Source of the DNA: Liolophura sinensis
Lineage: Eukaryota; Mollusca; Polyplacophora; Chitonida; Chitonidae
Assembly: GCF_032854445.1 (NCBI RefSeq)
Contig: NC_088301.1
Location: forward strand, 28,814,402 to 28,878,401
Direction of reading: 5' to 3'
Length of the DNA: 64,000 nucleotides
A program made the position numbers and the translations under genes. Every line of letters begins with the position of its first letter. The stretch's first letter is position 1. The notes beneath the pieces are model-generated. The model saw only the letters and a program-made list of their open reading frames with translations, made no database searches and had not been told where the DNA came from. This document shows positions 55,401 to 60,567 of this stretch, in pieces.

Positions 55401-58400
55401 ACTTAGGAGATTAATAAAGAAGTCTTACGCTGCTTACCACAAGTTCCTTTAAGGCATCTTTGAAAGCTTGATCTAATGTGGCTTTCTTTTCAGCATCACT
55501 GCAAGTAAAACAAAAGCAAATGGTAAAGGCACTTTATTATTTGTGTGCCCATGGAGATAACTTATGTTACTAGTGGCATCCATTGTAGTCTCCAAAGGAG
55601 AAGTCCACTGTAGTCTCCAAAGGAGAAGTCCACTGTAGTCTCCACAGGAGAAGTCCACTGCAGTCTCAAATGGAGAAGTCCACTGTTCCCTCCAAAAGAG
55701 AAGTCAACTGTAGTCTCCAAAAGAGAAGTTCTGTAGTCTCCAAAGGACAAGTCTGCTGTAGTCTCCACAGGAGAAGTCCACTGTAGTCTCCACAGGAGAA
55801 GTCCACTGTAGTCGCCAACATATTATACATATGCAGGGTGAAGTATAGCATTTTTAGCATTCAAATAATGTATGACTTTAACCAAGATGCTACATTGTTT
55901 ACCTTCCTTCGTACTGCTGAACAAAAGTTAACAAATCTTCTTTTTTCTCCACTTTCACAGTGTTTTCGATGCATTTCTGAAACAGAAATATGGGATTCTT
56001 ATACGAGTGGTCCTAATTTTATATTTTCAAGTTGGTTAAATGCTTTCAAGAAAAATATACATTATACATGTCTATTATACATTCCTATTTGTAAATTAAA
56101 AACCAGTGCATGTAGAGAACTCTATGTGTACAATTTCAAAATCCAGGTGCGCAGTGTGCATGTATGTTTTTTTCTTAAATTCACACCCTAAAGTCTCAAC
56201 TTAACAAGGTATTCAAAGAACACCGGCAGCTCACCTGATTGAATAGTTGGTAAAACTGCAGATATTCACAGATATAATCCGTGTGAAATACAGAGCTCTG
56301 AGAACTACATCATCATGATAATGAATGTGTCTTCAGCTTGTATGCAGGATTTATTTATTTTATTTATTTGATTGGTGTTTTACGCCGTTCTCAAAAATAT
56401 TTCACTTCTACGACGGCAGCCACCATTAGGGTGGGAGGAAACCAGACACAGCCCGGGGGGGGGGGGGGGGGGGGGGGGGGGACCCTGACCACCCACAGGT
56501 TGCTGACAGACCTTCCCATGTACAAAAATAATAATCAGACTGTCATTATTATTAAGCATGTACATGTTTAGATGATATACAAGATATAAAAGACATACAC
56601 AAGTTTAAGAGAAATTGTTTGAATACTTTAGCAGGAGTTAACGGGACAAAATCTGCTAGACCTTCCAAGCTGCATAAAAATGCTTTTATGTTCCCTGAAT
56701 CCATTCGGATTGTTTAAAATGTCGAAAACAGAAGAAAAACGGTAGAATTTGGTGAACAAACATCAGAAAATCAACTCTACTGCGATCAAGCCACCGTTGA
56801 CCTTGTGACGCACAGTGGTACATTCCCTGCAGGCATGTGAGGCCTCTCAATGGGTACAACCCACACCACAGGAGACAATCACTATACTTTAACAACTAAT
56901 TTCGAAATTATTCAAGTGTGGCTTTGCGACTGCAGTAACACAACAAAGTTACATACATGGCCTAAAAATGGCACAGATTGAGAAAAAATGGGCCAAATCT
57001 CATATAAAACTTTTTGATTGCTGAGGACTCGATCGCAAGCCTGTAGACCTATCGCTTAACTTGGCTACAAAAAATTACAGTCTGTGAACTGCGAAACCAT
57101 GTCAAATTCTTCACGGTATTATCATACTCCTATCAGACAAACCAGGCGGGAGTGCGTTTGCGTCATCTACGGTGGTTGGCATGTGAGCAGAAATCGGTCA
57201 TGGCATCACCTAGTTGCTATGCTGTACACGCTTTTCCAGGATCTAATACAACTCCGGTATTATTCAAAATATTTGCTGTACAACTGTTTTGCTTTTATGG
57301 TTTTCAGGGTGCTTATTAAGAGGTGTACACACATGGGTAATTACAGATTTTGTCATATGACAGCTTCAGGAAAAGCACACAGTGGGTTGGCCTAATGCCG
57401 GGCTTTTCAATACATAATCCCGACAGATCTTCACGCATGATGTCAACTGACCAGGGTTCCGCAGCCGATAAGATAGACAGACAGTCCAACTTTGATTGTT
57501 TGTTGATAGTTAAAATAAGATTTTTTTAAATGCAGTTTAACTAACATAGCAAAAATATTGAGCATAGGGAATGTTTAGTCTGAAACTAAAAGCCTGCGAA
57601 ATGATACTTTATTGGATTATCATTACAAAACTTTGTGTGGTGAATGGAAGGGGAAATGCTATCACATCCTAAACATGACTTACATGTGATCCTATACTAA
57701 TGTAGCAAAGGTCTAGGGCTAGCCTTTACAGTCTAGCCCTACTGCATCACTATACTTTAACCTGGGAGTAGGTGAGATTGCACTGAAGCGCTCCATCAAA
57801 CTCATGCTCTGAATGCTCCTACATGTATTCTTAGTAAAACCCACATACTGTTTGGTCATTGGCCTACCTACTTAGAAAAAACCAAAAGATAATCATCAAA
57901 ACTCAGGCTCAACTTTTTCCTTCACAACCATGTTTGGCATTGTTTTGACGTGGGTAGCCTACATCTGCTTTAGGAAAACTTTCTACGCCTCCCATACATA
58001 CCCATCCCCATCCCATCCTCCTAGACACACACACCAGCTGTTTACTGTTAGTGATACGTAAAGATTTATTAAGCTTAAAAACCTGCTTTCTGCACCTGTC
58101 ACATCTCCACTATATGCCTCTACTAGCTTTAGAATATACTTATTATAGCCATGAAGGCTTCCACGGCACACGCAGGATATGTGCGTAACTGTTCAACGTG
58201 GCTGCCATGACCGAGGAGAATGTAAGGTGGAAGCCTTCACAGTTAAAATAAATCTATTCAAAGCAAGTTGGGACATATATGCAGGTCTTTTGCTTGGTGT
58301 CTTTTAATTGCACGAGACTTGTTCAATAAAAAAGACAATTGGCCTGGACCTTCATTGAGTAAGAAATTAACACTGTACGCATCAAGATTCCAACGACGCT

Positions 58401-58811
58401 AGGCGTATATAAGAAAAGGAGTTGGGGTCTTTCAGGGCTAGGCAATATGGTTGGGCTAGACTGTAAACATTAGCACTAGAATTCCACTGCCACTGAAACA
58501 AAGGTAATTTTACTTCAAATGTTGGTCAAATAATTGAGGTATTTCAAAGATTTTGTTCAACTGATGAATAAGGCCACAAAATATGTCAGTCATTTCGCGT
58601 CCTCGATGATAACGACAATTGGTCACTGGATAGCGCTTCACGTGCGCGACAAAAGAGACACCTGCTCTGTCTTCGCTTGATTGTTTTCCTCACATTTCGT
58701 GTTTCATTTTTAAAATGCTACAGTTTATGAGTGACTAGAAGGATAAAATGATGAGCTCACCGAAAAATCTTTGCGTGCCGACTCAAAATTGTACAATTCG
58801 ACAGTCGACAT
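34490..58811 (-). CDS. THOC1: THO complex subunit 1 (THOC1/HPR1), 19 exons seen, one missing
   Basis: Subunit of the nuclear THO/TREX complex that couples transcription elongation to mRNA packaging and export. Exons in order: 58811-58761, 55976-55903, 55498-55438, 55229-55163, 53348-53230, 52825-52777, 52325-52230, 48813-48737, 48239-48172, 47749-47638, [gap], 46132-46032, 44553-44436, 43163-43066, 42571-42440, 41369-41286, 38802-38655, 37952-37862, 36938-36757, 34730-34626. CDS sum is 1833 nt (610 aa), with all junctions GT-AG and in phase. Diagnostic stretches shared with human THOC1 (from memory): [76 protein letters not shown] death-domain fold ends the protein (about 516-600). Human THOC1 is 657 aa. 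The 45-residue shortfall falls between exons 47638 and 46132, where the assembly has 200 N. The span includes a probable 3' UTR from 34490. Confidence 0.95.
34507..34512 (-). terminator. THOC1: Candidate THOC1 poly(A) signal
   Basis: AATAAA on the minus strand, about 115 bases after the THOC1 stop. A variant ATTAAA is near 34595. Confidence 0.5.
34626..34730 (-). CDS. THOC1: THOC1 exon 19 as seen (C terminus)
   Basis: Codes [20 protein letters not shown], then [14 protein letters not shown] and TGA at 34628-34626. Aligns with EGVHATPENLINALNKSGLSDLAE of human THOC1. Acceptor gtttcag. Confidence 0.9.
   Translation of the reverse strand, partial: ENEGERATPGALKIALREIGLAEIAETIFKNITE
34889..35200 (+). 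repeat. Dispersed repeat D, copy 2 (two modules)
   Basis: Starts agctcgcctgtacaaagcac like the 32439 copy. Contains aggggtggtaggttaaaaag and gatgttcc..atgatgtgctg. The next module (35200-35360) repeats gatgttctaccgttgatgcg, attaattaccgtaaatta and attagaatcaacgttaa. Confidence 0.65.
35536..35710 (-). mobile_element. V-SINE-like element, family A (5' two thirds)
   Basis: Minus-strand copy whose tRNA-like head, ggcctccgtggctcagttgg, is intact at the right end, with A and B box-like parts. It continues to the conserved aaacccacgaccatccgcag. The 3' tail is missing. Confidence 0.85.
35735..35900 (-). repeat. Dispersed repeat D module, inverted
   Basis: Reverse complement gives gagcacaataacacaagagg, gatgttccaccgttg, ccataaattacaaaattc and agaatcaatgttaa. 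This matches 35030-35160 in opposite orientation and makes an inverted pair around the SINE at 35536. Confidence 0.65.
36757..36938 (-). CDS. THOC1: THOC1 exon 18 as seen (death domain)
   Basis: Codes [20 protein letters not shown], then [18 protein letters not shown] to MLTKWQ, the C-terminal death domain. Two acceptors 9 bases apart are both in frame: ctag at 36939-36942, used here, and gcag ending at 36930, which starts the exon at 36929. Donor cag|gtaagg, phase 0. Confidence 0.9.
37130..37850. repeat. Tandem array derived from the THOC1 exon 17 donor region
   Basis: A 29-30 bp unit (37250-37350, about 3 copies) is followed by a 69-70 bp unit (about 37480-37830, 5 copies) with the core ggtgtctatccacttcaccc and gtgtcagtcaatttgag. 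On the minus strand each unit holds agacaccagtaagttatcag, which matches the real exon 17 end agacactagtaagtttatca. Donor-like motifs recur at 37547, 37617, 37686, 37755 and 37824. Confidence 0.9.
37862..37952 (-). CDS. THOC1: THOC1 exon 17 as seen (acidic linker)
   Basis: Codes [20 protein letters not shown], then [10 protein letters not shown]. An acidic linker sits at the same place in human THOC1. Donor cta|gtaagt, phase 1. The intron side of this junction has been tandemly amplified (37130-37850). Confidence 0.85.
38198..38534 (-). mobile_element. tRNA-derived SINE, family C
   Basis: Minus-strand reading starts gcttcaatggctagggcgtc, tgcctcaaagtcgggagacc, a tRNA-like head. It ends gactgaaaaattgttaagta, the same 3' end as family B. 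The central part also parallels family B. Confidence 0.75.
38655..38802 (-). CDS. THOC1: THOC1 exon 16 as seen
   Basis: Codes [20 protein letters not shown], then HFF, and ends VTKLAKEMP. Acceptor gacag after a T tract, donor cca|gtaagg, phase 0. Confidence 0.95.
38880..39055 (+). repeat. Dispersed repeat H, copy 2
   Basis: Matches 12250-12432: ttttttcagtg, cttcataaaact, ctacaccccatagttct and cagaatgttt. Confidence 0.65.
39960..40112. mobile_element. Hairpin MITE with near-perfect long arms
   Basis: The first 24 or so bases (from 39960) are exactly complementary to the last 24 (ending 40112): cctaattacataacaagg at the left and ccttgttatgtaattagg at the right. Pairing continues with few mismatches for about 70 bases per arm. 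TA dinucleotides flank both ends, as expected of a Tc1/mariner-mobilised element. Confidence 0.85.
40157..40935 (+). repeat. 41-bp satellite, 19 copies
   Basis: Unit catgtggtgagggccagcag, ccagatcctcacttgggatta. 779 bases is exactly 19 x 41, with only point differences between units. It lies in THOC1 intron 15-16 and inside element J copy 1. Confidence 0.95.
41286..41369 (-). CDS. THOC1: THOC1 exon 15 as seen
   Basis: Codes [20 protein letters not shown], then ENMIEDEY. Acceptor tgacag, donor caa|gttagt, phase 2. Confidence 0.95.
41492..41700 (+). mobile_element. V-SINE-like element, family A
   Basis: Plus-strand copy: ctcatgctggcttcctctcc, ggccgtacgtgg, ccaccataatactggctgcc, gtgaaatattcttgagcaag and an ataaataaaa tail. 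The head is truncated and degenerate. Confidence 0.85.
42440..42571 (-). CDS. THOC1: THOC1 exon 14 as seen
   Basis: Codes [20 protein letters not shown], then [20 protein letters not shown]. Basic residues here correspond to the region before [11 protein letters not shown] in human THOC1. Acceptor ttacag, donor aaag|gttagc, phase 2. Confidence 0.95.
43066..43163 (-). CDS. THOC1: THOC1 exon 13 as seen
   Basis: Codes [20 protein letters not shown], then [12 protein letters not shown]. Acceptor ttgcag, donor gaa|gtaaga, phase 2. Confidence 0.95.
43626..43875 (-). mobile_element. V-SINE-like element, family A
   Basis: Minus-strand copy from the tail atttatttgattggtgtttc to a degenerate head ..gagggaggtccc. 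A possible diverged target duplication aagtccca occurs on both sides (about 43600 and 43880). Confidence 0.85.
44122..44377 (-). mobile_element. V-SINE-like element, family A, full length with target duplication
   Basis: Minus-strand copy with an intact head ending tgagccacggaggcccc and a tail of attta repeats. ccaccagtcccta flanks it on both sides (about 44109 and 44376). Confidence 0.9.
44436..44553 (-). CDS. THOC1: THOC1 exon 12 as seen
   Basis: Codes [20 protein letters not shown], then [19 protein letters not shown]. Acceptor ctgcag, donor aag|gtagac, phase 0. Confidence 0.9.
44628..44880 (+). repeat. 21-bp tandem repeat, about 11 degenerate copies
   Basis: Unit ggtgagaaccagatgcagga, with indels. 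Sits 75 bases upstream, in the THOC1 sense, of the exon 12 acceptor. Confidence 0.85.
45228..45842. mobile_element. MITE-like element with short inverted ends
   Basis: The left end ggagcccgtatcacaaaagt and the right end, reversed, ggggcccatttcacaagctg are related. Both resemble the 29236-29450 ends in the TCACAAA motif. Internal sequence is non-coding. Moderately sure. Confidence 0.45.
46032..46132 (-). CDS. THOC1: THOC1 exon after the gap (exon 11 as seen)
   Basis: Codes [20 protein letters not shown], then [24 protein letters not shown] is a THOC1 hallmark. Acceptor gtttcag, donor aaag|gtattt, phase 2. Confidence 0.95.
46250..46489 (-). mobile_element. V-SINE-like element, family A
   Basis: Minus-strand degenerate copy: gattggtgtttcacgtcat, aaaacccacgaccatccc and gaagccagcatgggaactc, with a head ending aaggtcccc. 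Adjacent to the assembly gap. Confidence 0.8.
46557..46756. other. Assembly gap (200 N), probably hiding a THOC1 exon
   Basis: Exactly 200 N, a placeholder size. It abuts a 63-bp satellite array on its right and lies between THOC1 exons whose products are separated by about 45 residues in human THOC1. Both flanking exons are phase 0, so the missing exon(s) should total a multiple of 3. Confidence 0.9.
46757..47070 (+). repeat. 63-bp satellite, 5 copies, running into the gap
   Basis: Unit gtttggaccaaaactgccac, tgtggtggaaaagatagccc, gttgttatcactcatacatt. The first copy is cut by the N gap, so the true array is probably longer. Confidence 0.95.
47446..47578 (+). repeat. 27-bp tandem repeat, 5 copies
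   Basis: Unit atgttggaatcagttagtag, ataataa. It starts about 60 bases after THOC1 exon 10 in the transcript direction. Confidence 0.95.
47638..47749 (-). CDS. THOC1: THOC1 exon 10
   Basis: Codes [20 protein letters not shown], then [18 protein letters not shown]. Acceptor gtttcag, donor tca|gtgagt, phase 0. The next expected residues (KYSEEV.. in human) are not found before the gap. Confidence 0.95.
48172..48239 (-). CDS. THOC1: THOC1 exon 9 (acidic linker)
   Basis: Codes [20 protein letters not shown], then FS. Corresponds to the acidic DVEEGEMGDEE linker of human THOC1. Acceptor aacag, donor cgag|gtacat, phase 2. Confidence 0.85.
48737..48813 (-). CDS. THOC1: THOC1 exon 8
   Basis: Codes [20 protein letters not shown], then EELKPK. 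Acceptor cag after a 13-T tract. Donor aag|gttagt, phase 0. Confidence 0.9.
48914..48990 (+). repeat. Dispersed repeat F, copy 1
   Basis: agagaacaccagtagctcac, ctgactgagcagtttgtaaa, actgca is shared with 56212-56280. Confidence 0.6.
49203..49430 (+). repeat. Dispersed repeat E, copy 1
   Basis: Shares ggtggcaattgcaaccctat, tggagtggtctttgat, ggctatctgtgtactatggg and tggccactgcaatcctat with 54567-54780. It also contains an internal repetition: the ctatgggtggc..attgcaaccctat part occurs twice. Confidence 0.75.
49431..50960 (-). other. THOC1 intron 7 interior without recognised features
   Basis: Between exons at 48813 and 52230. No coding exon. A/T-rich with TACATGTA motifs (50098-50120). Nothing else recognised. 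Confidence 0.5.
50961..51945 (+). mobile_element. Unclassified dispersed element J, copy 2 (one satellite unit)
   Basis: Colinear with 39396-41045 but with a single copy of the 41-bp unit (caacgtggcaagggccagca, gccagaacatcactggggat) and no MITE. It appears to be the unexpanded form. It holds a G-run at 51527-51542. Confidence 0.75.
52230..52325 (-). CDS. THOC1: THOC1 exon 7
   Basis: Codes [20 protein letters not shown], then [12 protein letters not shown], nearly identical to vertebrate THOC1. Acceptor ttttcag, donor cag|gtatta, phase 1. Confidence 0.95.
52535..52612 (+). repeat. Dispersed repeat E, fragment
   Basis: ggtaaaaacttctttgtggg, gagcaccacctcgctggagt, ggtctatgat matches the middle of the 49203 copy. 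Confidence 0.65.
52777..52825 (-). CDS. THOC1: THOC1 exon 6 (49 nt)
   Basis: Small exon coding [28 protein letters not shown] is shared with human THOC1. Acceptor tgacag, donor aacg|gtaaga, phase 1. Confidence 0.9.
52926..53079 (-). mobile_element. V-SINE-like element, family A, internally deleted
   Basis: Minus-strand copy: tctggtgttttacagtgtac, ggggaaaacccacatt, then a jump to the head region ctagcatggctaaccaatgg..aaggccccc. About 90 internal bases are missing. Confidence 0.8.
53230..53348 (-). CDS. THOC1: THOC1 exon 5
   Basis: Acceptor tggtcag. Codes [20 protein letters not shown] to [10 protein letters not shown], aligning with the STPF-x-LL-x-D...VEKNV-x-x-WKS part of THOC1. Donor tct|gtgagt, phase 0. 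Confidence 0.9.
53711..53774 (-). mobile_element. V-SINE-like fragment
   Basis: acactcaagaattttcactt, ggcggtcagcatcatgggtg is the diverged 3' core of family A. Confidence 0.55.
54567..54780 (+). repeat. Dispersed repeat E, copy 2
   Basis: Colinear with 49203-49430, including the duplicated ctatgggtggc segment and ccctggagtgatctttc. Confidence 0.75.
55163..55229 (-). CDS. THOC1: THOC1 exon 4
   Basis: Acceptor ttgtag. Codes [20 protein letters not shown] and TQ. Donor caag|gtaggg, phase 1. Confidence 0.85.
55438..55498 (-). CDS. THOC1: THOC1 exon 3
   Basis: Acceptor cttgcag. Codes [17 protein letters not shown] and KELV, matching the TLDQAF motif of THOC1. Donor gtg|gtaagc, phase 0. Confidence 0.9.
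55575..55815 (+). repeat. 25-bp minisatellite, about 9 copies
   Basis: Unit gtagtctccaaaggagaagt, ccact, with one shortened copy near 55730. It sits in THOC1 intron 2, starting 77 bases upstream (transcript sense) of exon 3. Confidence 0.95.
55903..55976 (-). CDS. THOC1: THOC1 exon 2
   Basis: Acceptor gtttcag. Codes [16 protein letters not shown], then TFVQQYEG. Donor aag|gtaaac, phase 2. Confidence 0.85.
56212..56280 (+). repeat. Dispersed repeat F, copy 2
   Basis: aagaacaccggcagctcacc, tgattgaatagttggtaaaa, ctgca matches the copy at 48914. Both are in THOC1 introns. Confidence 0.6.
56350..56523 (-). mobile_element. V-SINE-like element, family A, with long G run
   Basis: Minus-strand 3' half: gattggtgttttacgccgtt, gggtgggaggaaaccagaca. 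The normally short cccggggg has become a run of about 26 G (56455-56481). Ends at gaccttcccatgtac. Confidence 0.85.
56524..58760 (-). other. THOC1 intron 1, remaining part
   Basis: Non-coding between exons 1 and 2. No transposon or exon recognised. Confidence 0.5.
58761..58811 (-). CDS. THOC1: THOC1 exon 1 (start)
   Basis: The ATG (minus) begins at 58811 with A at -3 (aagATG). Codes [17 protein letters not shown], comparable to the short N terminus of other THOC1 proteins. Donor tcg|gtgagc, phase 0. Confidence 0.85.
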
Positions 58812-59937
58812 CTTCTCAAACTACCAAACGAAAACCCGGTACTAGTCAAAACTCAAAACAGACTTTAAAGAATCCGAATCTGAATTTCAGGCAGTCAACG
58901 GTCTATCAAGTTCATCAGTAATTAGCCAAAGGTCAATGGTTTACTCCAGGCACTTTGGTTACATCTATCAATTAAACAATGTCTTTTGTAATTACTTTGT
59001 GTCCCTATAATTAATTGAGAAAACCCCTCAATTTTGCGACAAATAACTAACTTAATTTGTAATGGTACCTCAGAGAATTCTTAAATGATAATCAACTTAT
59101 GAAAAGAAGCATTTAACAAAGAAAATAATTTGGTACAATCTGAGATACAACAGTGTATCCAATGTAGGCCTATGGCGTGCAAAAGTACATTTTACAAGAC
59201 TTGGAGAGGTGAACTATACTGCATTTGACCTAGATAAAATGTCGCACTGAAAAAGAGCATTTTAGACACAAATAAATGTTATAATATATTACATTTTATG
59301 CTAAAACTTTTATCCACCCAGTAGGATATCATCCTACCGTCCCAAAAAAAAAAAAACATGAGAGCACGTACTTTCGAAATGAAGAGCTAAGGCGAAATGC
59401 GTAACTTATGTCATAGGCGATATGTTAAATCAAGTACAGTACCTATGTCATTTTATTAGATGCTTATAGGTTCTTGAAGTTTTAAGGGGTTTCCTTGATT
59501 GTATCAGTGAGAAAAGTACGAGTGTGAGTCGTGAAATTTTGTGGAATAGCAACAACACAACACGTGTACAGTGTTAGCGTTAGAGTCGGCGATCGCTAAG
59601 AAGATATTGAGAAATTAAGAGTAGACGTTGATGGAAAAAGTATCACATTTAACTGATAGAAATGCATTCAATGTAGTTTAATGTGTGTCGCCTGTCTGTG
59701 CTTTGATTTTTTTACCTGATCATAGCTGATGCGGGTTTATCAGATTGATTGATACAATAATATTAGTTGAGATAGGACAGCTAGTGACAGCTGTTCTAAT
59801 TGTCTGCTTAAGCATTTGTAGGGGGGAAAAAATGATTTTATGAGAAGTGCCAATTCCCCTGCCTGCTCAGCCAGCGGACTTACTTTTGTATTTTACCAGT
59901 TATTAAGCCTTTACAGGCAATTTATAATTGAAGAGAC

Positions 59938-59948
59938 TATATAAATAC
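59938..59948 (+). promoter_or_regulatory. TATA-like box, distal, SLC35B3 side
   Basis: tatataaatac, 168 bases upstream of the SLC35B3 ATG. It would place a start site near 59970. Confidence 0.35.
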
Positions 59949-60022
59949 ACCAAGTCACTTACCACCACCAGTACATGTACGTAGAGTGGTATGAGAGTTG
60001 TCCTTGTGCTCCTTACGAAACC

Positions 60023-60032
60023 TATATAAATA
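60023..60032 (+). promoter_or_regulatory. TATA-like box, proximal, SLC35B3 side
   Basis: tatataaata, about 85 bases upstream of the SLC35B3 ATG. A start near 60055 (tcaacatcag) would give a 5' UTR of about 60 bases. Confidence 0.45.
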
Positions 60033-60115
60033 TCTGTGCCTTGCGGGAAATTAATCAACATCAGACTTAAATAAACATTCAAACGTAATTAAATTAATTC
60101 CAACTCACTGGAACC

Positions 60116-60400
60116 ATGTCAAGACTAAGAAGTAATGATGATGGATCTCGATCAAGCCTGTCTTCAGTCAGCAGACCAAGTGATGCTACCTCATCAAATT
60201 CAAGGACGTTTCTTTCCCCGGCACCATCTGTGCTAATTGACATGTCAAAAGCTGTGCCCAGCCCTGTGGATTCAGTCCAACAGCCTCCTGATGAACTCAT
60301 GTTGTTATGTCTCAATATCACCGAGCTGACTCAAACAACACAATTCACACTGCTGACAACGGCTATTTTCTTTTTCTACTTGATATATGGCTATATGCAG
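60116..60400 (+). CDS. SLC35B3: SLC35B3 exon 1
   Basis: Codes residues 1-95: a Ser-rich cytosolic N terminus, then the first membrane helix ending FFFYLIYGYMQ. Donor cag|gtgagt, phase 0. Confidence 0.9.
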
Positions 60401-60514
60401 GTGAGTGTATTATACATGCTTGTTTGCTGCGAATATTTCTGTACAGAACAGGTCAGTGAATCTCTCTAGGTACAACATGTACAATGACAGAAAGAGAAAC
60501 TATTGCAATACTTT

Positions 60515-60567
<53 letters not shown>

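Larger units (their letters stand above)
58812..60115. promoter_or_regulatory. Head-to-head intergenic promoter region, THOC1 / SLC35B3
   Basis: 1304 bases between the two divergent start codons, containing both 5' UTRs and presumably both promoters. A/T-rich with no gene. Two TATA-like boxes face SLC35B3. None is apparent within 100 bases of the THOC1 start. A palindromic gcgatcgc lies at about 59589. Confidence 0.7.

Noticed and set aside
55473-55860. Several open frames in both repeat registers of the 25-bp minisatellite
   Set aside because: Low-complexity artefacts of the repeat unit. They overlap intron 2 of THOC1.
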